Assembly: GCA_964626565.1 (NCBI GenBank)
Contig: CAZVFX010000172.1
Span: 1 to 11,931, forward strand
Direction: 5' to 3'
Source of the DNA: CAZVFX01 sp964626565
Lineage (GTDB): Bacteria; Myxococcota_A; UBA9042; CAIXZC01
DNA: 11,931 bases
Below are positions 8,001 through 11,931 of this stretch, one piece after another (within the stretch, counting starts at the first letter, position 1; each line of letters begins with the position of its first letter). The notes under the pieces were generated by a model, which searched no databases, was not told where the DNA came from, and saw nothing but the letters and a program-made list of their open reading frames with translations. A program made the translations under genes and the position numbers.

Positions 8001-9173
8001 GTTGTTATCCGCACTGTCGCAAACTTCCTGGGCGCCGGGATGGATCTCGCCGTTTTTGTCGTCGCAGTCCCCCGCCTCGATGGTGGTATACGTTTCGTCT
8101 GCCTCGCACAGGCAAGCCTGAGCGGACGCCACCCCGTAGCCGTCCTTGTCTTTGTCGAGGTAGTAGAAATTGCACCCTTCCGCACCTGCCTCATCGACCT
8201 GGCCATCACAGTCGTCGTCTTCCCCGTTGCAAGACTCCACCTCTCCCTCATCGAGGGGCACACACACCAGGCTGCCGTCAAGACAGTCCAGAATCCCGCC
8301 GTTGCACGGGCCGTCATCTCCTTCCACCGTGCAGTGCACGCCGCTGCCCGGGTTGCCCTCATCGACCGTCCCGTCGCAGTCGTTGTCTTCCCCGTCGCAC
8401 GATTCGGCTTCGGCCCAGGGGGCCAGGCAACCGCTCAGTCCTTCCGGACCGCAGGCTCTTACCCCGGAGCACGAGCCCAGGTCGTTTTCCGCCACGCAGG
8501 GAGTCTCCAACTCCTGCAAAGTCGCCACCGGATCACAGGTACATTCGCCCGACTGCGGATGGCAATAGGTCTCACCACCCGGTGAGCCGGCCAGCGGTTC
8601 GCACAGGTACCCCGCCGGGCAATCCACCTTCTCGCTGCACGGCGTGAGGCAGAAAGACCCTTCCCACTGACCGAATTCACGGCACAACCCGCCCGGCTGA
8701 AAGCCGAACTGCTGACACACCTCGTGCCCGTCGCACGGCCGGCAAAGAGTGATGTGGTCCGGCACGCACGCCCACATCTGGTCCGGACCCGAGGGGAGTT
8801 CCCGGCAGGTCCAACCCTCGGGACAATCCTCCACACAGGCAATGGAGCACTCCATGCCGTTCATGGTGTGCACGCAGATCCCGGAGTCGCAATCTTCGTT
8901 GCTATCGCAGGGAATTCCGGTCACCACATCGGGCAGGACCATGCCCGCGTCACCCAGGTCGAAGACAAGGGTGTCTTTCGTGACCGCCTCCGGCGTAACA
9001 GTCTCCGGCCAGCGAATTGAAGTCTCCTCGATCCCGGCGTCCGGGCCCAGGTCGGCACCTCCCCCCGCATCGATGGTTACAGCCTTGCCTGAGCCGCCGC
9101 AGCCCGCGGCCGGCAGCAACAGGCATAGCACCATGAACCACTTCCAGAGCACGAGAGCATTTGTCTTTATCAT
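5016..9173 (-). CDS. Large MopE-like Cys-rich lipoprotein with C-terminal golvesin-like domain
   Basis: 1385 residues. I prefer the ATG at 9173 to the in-frame TTG at 9197: AAGGA (9184-9188) lies ten bases upstream, and the promoter would leave the TTG almost no leader. The signal peptide ends L-P-A-A-G-C (Cys 25). After an acidic linker comes an N-terminal Cys-rich module (about 87-250), shared with the divergent gene. Fourteen MopE-like motifs (C-[DN]-x-x-D-x-[DN]-C-[DN]) lie between 257 and 1064. Three sit in longer modules with acidic loops like D-x-D-x-D-G-Y (337-347, 407-417; degenerate at 609-620), which in related proteins are Ca-binding-like. A Cys/Ser-rich region (about 1093-1165) and C-G-D-G-N-C-G-G-G-E (1201-1210) lead to a beta-sandwich-like tail (about 1225-1385; W-T-F-Q-I-K-K-T-G-Y-Y-R-V, F-L-D-Y-A-K-V-E-W). 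MopE motifs are linked to metal binding in Methylococcus; binding here is inferred. Confidence 0.95.
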   Translation of the reverse strand: MIKTNALVLWKWFMVLCLLLPAAGCGGSGKAVTIDAGGGADLGPDAGIEETSIRWPETVTPEAVTKDTLVFDLGDAGMVLPDVVTGIPCDSNEDCDSGICVHTMNGMECSIACVEDCPEGWTCRELPSGPDQMWACVPDHITLCRPCDGHEVCQQFGFQPGGLCREFGQWEGSFCLTPCSEKVDCPAGYLCEPLAGSPGGETYCHPQSGECTCDPVATLQELETPCVAENDLGSCSGVRACGPEGLSGCLAPWAEAESCDGEDNDCDGTVDEGNPGSGVHCTVEGDDGPCNGGILDCLDGSLVCVPLDEGEVESCNGEDDDCDGQVDEAGAEGCNFYYLDKDKDGYGVASAQACLCEADETYTTIEAGDCDDKNGEIHPGAQEVCDSADNNCDGVTDPPGIPGTEKYYTDGDGDGYSKGLVSAFLCGPTTEYPTQVTGDCDDNDDQIFPGAEESCDGKDNDCDNTIDGPETDQNCTTNCGWGIQACQGGVLQPCTAPPENQCIDYDDCTEYVTCEQCPPPAPEICDGEDQDCDGVVDNDIPLTLLDGTTVMGVGQPCGAGVCTGGFTECAPGGAGMLCSSETLAAEETCNGEDDDCDGVVDEGLTQKIWLDNDEDTFGDPDVAKDVCAAEEGWVANELDCDDSDPNIHPGAEEICDAKDNDCNGETDQVSQVCDLGCEAGAQLCEEGEWGDCVAPEPLSCMDYATCQFQTICTLLCPEPPEELCNGVDDDCDGAVDEEQPVSSCGLGPCAHTEPTCLDGQPSVCDPFQGATPEVCDGVDNDCNGLADDDDLGGGGQCSVDGLLGECVKGVLECQAGGLECAQTQWPDVEICDGKDNNCNGQNDDGLGETECGLGVCAHTVQNCAGGLPQVCDPLQGASAEVCDGLDNDCNGAVDDGNPGGGGQCSVAGLQGECAKGVLECQGGQLACPQINWPAQEVCDGLDNNCNGSSDEGDPGGGGPCQVPGKQGPCAQGTFACQGGVPTCQQTVWPQNETCNNQDDDCDGSVDDGNPGGGASCNIGWLQGECAKGVKQCQNGSVDCTQQTWPQSESCNNKDDDCNGQVDGITDGCSNGCNSGTKTCNWGSWGSCNAPSPECTSGTCCDGCDYRSSSYKCSSSPYDTDYKCTASDNCGGKAQKKSQYKYCTGNSSSCGTGNLKWDSSWSTIDTCQSEEPCYESNSTAYCKSSCSGSTPKCENGSCVSQCGDGNCGGGETPSNCSSDCAPQYLDTSRWQSTNGNCGSISAGWHPAGGIVYWTFGTSCSLPSTSNPTNYSHEYARWTFQIKKTGYYRVKVKIPPTGSACNFASWKYTSGARYILDRPGASNQLTTLNQKSNIGQEVTLYNSVKLNPGQMKLYLYDSVTDLSNCCDTCGQSTRVFLDYAKVEWLYE
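5982..8405 (-). repeat. Fourteen MopE-like motif copies
   Basis: The copies begin E-[SVITL]-C-[DN] and run through D-[DNQ]-[DN]-C-[DN]-[GN], usually ending x-x-D-[ED]. The first Cys is residue 259 and the last copy starts with Cys 1050. Copies in the first half sit in longer spacers with acidic loops. Copies 9-13 sit in a more regular Gly-rich setting (G-N-P-G-G-G and similar). The coding DNA repeats CCGTTGCAGTCGTTGTCC-like blocks on the plus strand. Confidence 0.85.
6303..6944 (-). repeat. Tandem duplication of a ~107-residue supermodule
   Basis: Residues 744-850 and 851-957 align end to end. Each begins C-G-L-G-x-C-A-H-T and carries two MopE-like motifs, a G-G-G-G-Q-C-S-V segment and G-E-C-x-K-G-V-L-E-C-Q. 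About two thirds of positions are identical by eye. This points to an in-frame duplication of about 321 bases that has since diverged. Confidence 0.75.
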
Positions 9174-9210
9174 CGTTTTGCCATCCTTTTCACACAATCG
9201 TCGCTTGAGC

Positions 9211-9239
9211 AGTATACTTCTCTTCTCCTAGTATGTGAA
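9211..9239 (-). promoter_or_regulatory. Sigma-70-like promoter of the large minus-strand gene
   Basis: Read on the minus strand, TTCACA (9239-9234) and TATACT (9216-9211) are 17 bases apart, and each matches five of six consensus bases. Transcription would start near 9204, about 31 bases before the ATG at 9173, with AAGGA in between. This is the best promoter in the window. Confidence 0.6.
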
Positions 9240-9261
9240 GAGGGCACCTTCGCTCATCCTC

Positions 9262-9294
9262 CCGTCGCCGTTTCCGTCGCCGTCGCCGTCGCCG
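9262..9294. repeat. CCGTCG hexamer tandem repeat between divergent promoters
   Basis: Five and a half hexamer units lie in a row: CCGTCG, CCGTTT, then three CCGTCG and a final CCG. It sits upstream of both divergent genes, about 23 bases behind the -35 of the minus-strand promoter and about 25 bases before the candidate -35 of the plus-strand gene. A change in copy number would alter the spacing between the two promoters. Confidence 0.75.
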
Positions 9295-9318
9295 AGCCGT
9301 TGCCCACGCTCAATTACC

Positions 9319-9352
9319 TTGAATTGCACGTGTCGTCCCAAGTACTGTTAAT
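9319..9352 (+). promoter_or_regulatory. Possible promoter region of the 9384 gene
   Basis: Two weak options overlap: TTGAAT (9319-9324) with TACTGT (9343-9348) at 18 bases, or TTGCAC (9324-9329) with GTTAAT (9347-9352) at 17. The local drop in G+C supports a promoter here, but neither pair is convincing. CAATT/AATTG (9311-9315 and 9322-9326) forms a short inverted repeat over the -35 area. Confidence 0.28.
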
Positions 9353-9383
9353 GATCAGTAGGACCTGAATCCCAGGGGGCGAC

Positions 9384-11931
9384 ATGTACAGGCTGATCGG
9401 ACTACTTGTGGCGCTTTCACTAGGCGCCGCCTGCGGCGAAGGCGCAAGCGACCTCATTTCCACTGACGCCGGCAACGAGATTGCCGTAGTTGTCGACACT
9501 GGCAGCCCGGAGGAAGTCGCTCTTCCCGATGTCATGGTGGAGCCCGAGCTGAAATTCGATTTTTACGCGGACCCCGGGGCCGAGATTCCGTTCCTGGAGT
9601 GCCTGCCGGGAGAAGGTTGCTTCGGTGACGAATGCACCGAAAACGCCGATTGCCAGTCGGGCCTGTGTGTCGAGCACATGGGCGAGGGGATTTGTACCAC
9701 CGTGTGCGAAGACGAATGCCCCGAAGGGTGGAGTTGCAAGCAGGTGGGGGCAGGCGGCCCCGACCTGGTGTTTGCCTGCGTTTCCGACCACGCCAATCTG
9801 TGCCGCCCGTGCCATACCGGAGCCGACTGCAAGACAGGAGTATCAGAGGATGTCTGTGTCGACTATGCTGAAGAGGGGGCGTTTTGCGGCGGCGGATGTG
9901 AGCTCGTGGATGGAGCGGGAAAAGAATGCCCGTGGGGGTTCTCCTGTGTCGAGACTGTGACCGTGGAAGGGGTGGAGGTCACCCAGTGCGTCGCTGATGC
10001 CGGGGTCTGCCCTTGCACGAGCAAGGCGGTTGAACTGGCGTTGACCACCCCGTGCGAGGCGGGTAACGAACACGGGATTTGCGGGGGCCTCCGGGTATGC
10101 ACGGAAGAAGGTCTGTCCCCCTGTGATGCGGCTGTTCCGGCCGCGGAGAGCTGCAACGGAGTCGACGACGACTGTGACGGCGATGTGGACGAACCCGAGG
10201 ACGTGGGCGGTGACTACGTAAACCTGTGCAACGACGACAACGATTGCACCAAAGATATTTGCGACGGAGAGGCTGGATGCTCCCACGAGAACCTGACCGA
10301 GGGCGAGTGCATTGACGGGGACGCGTGCACCGTGGGCGATCACTGCGAAAACGGTGTTTGTGCGGGCAACGCGGTCGTCTGTGACGACGGCAACGTGTGC
10401 ACCGACGATGCCTGCGACGGCCTGGGAGGGTGTCTGTTCGAGGACAACAGTGCCGATTGCGATGACGGGGATCCGTGCACCGTGGCGGACGAATGCCATT
10501 TGGGTGTCTGCGCCGGCGTTGCCATTTCTTGTGACTGCACCGGGGACGCCGATTGTGCGGGCCTGGAGGACGGCGATTTGTGCAACGGCACCCTGTTTTG
10601 TGACCAGGCCGAACTGCCCTACAAGTGCGCCCTGGTACCCGATTCCGTGGTGGTCTGCCCCGAGCCCGAAGAGGGCGTCGACGCCATCTGCCTCAAGGCT
10701 ACGTGCGATCCGGCGACCGGGAATTGCTCCCTGGCGCCGGACCATGAAGGATTCGCCTGCGATGACGGCGACCAGTGCACCATCGGCGATGAGTGTGCCG
10801 CGGGCGCATGTGCGCCCGGAGTGCCCGCAATATGCGCGGACGGGAACTTGTGCACCGACGATGCCTGCGATCCGGATTCAGGTTGTGCCTTCTACAACAA
10901 CAACCTCCCCTGCGATGACGGCAATGCCTGTACGTTGGGCGATCACTGCGCCGGCGGCTCCTGCATCGCCGATTCGGCCCCCGAATGTGATGACGGCAAC
11001 CCGTGCACGGTAGACTCCTGTGACCCGGCGGGCGGTTGCGTCTTCCAAAACAACAACGCGCCCTGCAGCGACGGCAGTGCCTGCACGATGGGCGACACCT
11101 GCGTCGGCGGCGAGTGCGTCAGCGGCCCGCCTCCCGACTGCGACGACGGCAATCCCTGCACCGACGATTCGTGCAACGCGCTTTCCGGTTGCGTGCATCT
11201 GGCCAACCAGGGGGTGTGCGACGACGGCAACGAGTGCACGCAAGGGGACCACTGTGAAAGCGGAAACTGCGCGTATACGCAACTGCTAGACTGTAGCGAT
11301 GATGACCCCTGCACAGACAACTCGTGCGATCCCGCGGCTGGTTGCATCACTACGCTGAATCAGGCTCCCTGTGACGACCAGGACGTTTGCACCTCGGGTG
11401 ACCATTGCCACCTGGGCGCGTGCATTTCTTCCGGCAGCCTGGCATGCGACGACGGCAACCCCTGCACTGACGACTCTTGCCAGCCCGGGGCAGGCTGCCA
11501 ATTTGAGCCCAACGGCGAAAGCTGCGACGACGGCAACGCGTGTACACTGGACGACCAGTGCGCCAACGGCTGGTGCCTTCCGGGCCCCGCGCCTGACTGC
11601 GACGACCAGAACTTGTGCACCGACGACTTGTGCGACCCGCAGGCAGGTTGCCTCTTTCCCAACAACACCGTGCCCTGCGACGACAGTGATGCCTGCACCG
11701 TGGGGGACGCGTGCGCGGGCGGTGGTTGCGTGCCGGGAGAGGCACTGAATTGCGCGGACGGCAATCCGTGTACGGACGAAACGTGCGACGAGGTGGAAGG
11801 GTGCGTGTACATGTTGAACAACGCGCCGTGCACCGACGACGACGCTTGTACCATTGCCGACACTTGCGAAGGGGGTGAATGCGTTCCCGGCGCCCAGGCC
11901 ACCTGTGGCGACGACAACGTGTGCACCGACG
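9384..11931 (+). CDS. Cys-rich repeat lipoprotein, 3'-truncated by the window
   Basis: The frame is open from the ATG at 9384 to the window edge, with 849 complete codons and no stop. A purine-rich AGGGGG (9374-9379) lies four bases upstream as a modest ribosome site. The signal peptide ends L-G-A-A-C (Cys 17), so this is a lipoprotein. After an acidic linker, an N-terminal Cys-rich module (about 73-250) matches that of the divergent minus-strand gene, including E-C-P-E-G-W-S-C and N-L-C-R-P-C. One MopE-like motif follows (Cys 257). From about 276 the protein is a Cys repeat array: C-D-D-G-N-P-C-T-D-D-S-C type half-units alternate with G-D-x-C-x-x-G-x-C half-units. After two units it is interrupted by an insertion (383 to about 482), which is also present in the gene at the left edge. 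Probably a long disulfide-bonded stalk. By analogy with the left-edge gene it may end in a folded domain beyond the window. Confidence 0.92.
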   Translation, partial: MYRLIGLLVALSLGAACGEGASDLISTDAGNEIAVVVDTGSPEEVALPDVMVEPELKFDFYADPGAEIPFLECLPGEGCFGDECTENADCQSGLCVEHMGEGICTTVCEDECPEGWSCKQVGAGGPDLVFACVSDHANLCRPCHTGADCKTGVSEDVCVDYAEEGAFCGGGCELVDGAGKECPWGFSCVETVTVEGVEVTQCVADAGVCPCTSKAVELALTTPCEAGNEHGICGGLRVCTEEGLSPCDAAVPAAESCNGVDDDCDGDVDEPEDVGGDYVNLCNDDNDCTKDICDGEAGCSHENLTEGECIDGDACTVGDHCENGVCAGNAVVCDDGNVCTDDACDGLGGCLFEDNSADCDDGDPCTVADECHLGVCAGVAISCDCTGDADCAGLEDGDLCNGTLFCDQAELPYKCALVPDSVVVCPEPEEGVDAICLKATCDPATGNCSLAPDHEGFACDDGDQCTIGDECAAGACAPGVPAICADGNLCTDDACDPDSGCAFYNNNLPCDDGNACTLGDHCAGGSCIADSAPECDDGNPCTVDSCDPAGGCVFQNNNAPCSDGSACTMGDTCVGGECVSGPPPDCDDGNPCTDDSCNALSGCVHLANQGVCDDGNECTQGDHCESGNCAYTQLLDCSDDDPCTDNSCDPAAGCITTLNQAPCDDQDVCTSGDHCHLGACISSGSLACDDGNPCTDDSCQPGAGCQFEPNGESCDDGNACTLDDQCANGWCLPGPAPDCDDQNLCTDDLCDPQAGCLFPNNTVPCDDSDACTVGDACAGGGCVPGEALNCADGNPCTDETCDEVEGCVYMLNNAPCTDDDACTIADTCEGGECVPGAQATCGDDNVCTD
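10833..11931 (+). repeat. Exactly periodic 51-residue, eight-Cys repeat array
   Basis: Seven full units start at 10833, 10986, 11139, 11292, 11445, 11598 and 11751, exactly 153 bases apart; an eighth begins at 11904 and is cut by the window. Each has Cys spaced C-x5-C-x4-C-x5-C-x8-C-x5-C-x5-C-x4-C-x7. The two halves of a unit resemble each other, so the ancestral unit was probably about 25 residues with four Cys. No insertion or deletion has occurred within the seven units. Confidence 0.9.

Noticed and set aside
9228..9329. Minus-strand 33-codon open frame (GTG start) containing a G-D-G-D-G-D stretch from the hexamer repeat, upstream of the large gene
   Set aside because: It overlaps the strong promoter of the large gene, has no convincing ribosome site, and its composition is explained by the CCGTCG repeat.
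9843..10745. Minus-strand 300-codon frame antisense to the right-edge gene
   Set aside because: It is an antisense shadow of GAC/GGC/TGC-rich codons; no independent coding evidence.
10312..11013. Plus-strand 233-codon frame inside the right-edge gene
   Set aside because: It is a shifted reading of the Cys-repeat DNA. The correct frame is open from 9384 to the edge and gives regular Cys spacing and a lipoprotein signal.
10833..11931. The regular 153-base repetition as a CRISPR or satellite array
   Set aside because: The repeats are in-frame coding units that vary in sequence and have no unique spacers.

Overview
The window is a GC-rich bacterial segment, by eye around 60% G+C. It holds five protein genes and no RNA genes, CRISPR array, insertion sequence or enzyme operon. 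All five encode cysteine-rich, acidic, exported proteins. The four whose N-termini are visible begin with lipoprotein signal peptides. The mix of MopE-like C-D-G-x-D-x-D-C-D-G motifs, D-D-G-N-P-C-T repeats, C-G-D-G-x-C motifs, LamG and sulfatase-modifying-factor (SUMF) domains is typical of Myxococcota and related former Deltaproteobacteria. That assignment comes from protein style only; there is no marker gene here.

Layout. (1) Bases 1-1920, plus strand: 3' part of a gene for a Cys-rich stalk, a LamG-like domain and a C-terminal SUMF/FGE-fold domain that lacks the catalytic cysteines. (2) 2152-3909, plus: lipoprotein with six degenerate six-cysteine modules, each starting C-x-D-x-[DE]. (3) 4068-4772, plus: small Cys-rich lipoprotein. 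(4) 5016-9173, minus: 1385-residue lipoprotein with 14 MopE-like motifs and a C-terminal beta-sandwich resembling golvesin-type domains. (5) 9384 to the window edge, plus: lipoprotein with an exactly periodic 51-residue, eight-cysteine repeat, cut off at its 3' end.

Genes 3 and 4 converge on a 243-base spacer with three GC-rich hairpins and a 12-base direct repeat. Genes 4 and 5 diverge from a 210-base spacer with a good sigma-70-like promoter for gene 4 and a CCGTCG hexamer tandem repeat. Genes 2 and 3 each appear to have their own promoter, so this looks like a cluster of separately transcribed genes rather than one operon.

Family relations inside the window are clear. Genes 4 and 5 share an N-terminal Cys-rich module. 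Genes 1 and 5 share both the repeat type and a distinctive insertion module. The locus therefore looks like a family of surface or outer-membrane proteins that grew by duplicating genes, modules and repeats. The likely role is ligand, metal or surface contact, but no substrate can be named from the sequence. I see no defence, secretion or biosynthetic system. The most unusual points are the six-module repeat of gene 2, the inactive-looking SUMF domain fused to LamG in gene 1, and the shared modules that link the paralogs.
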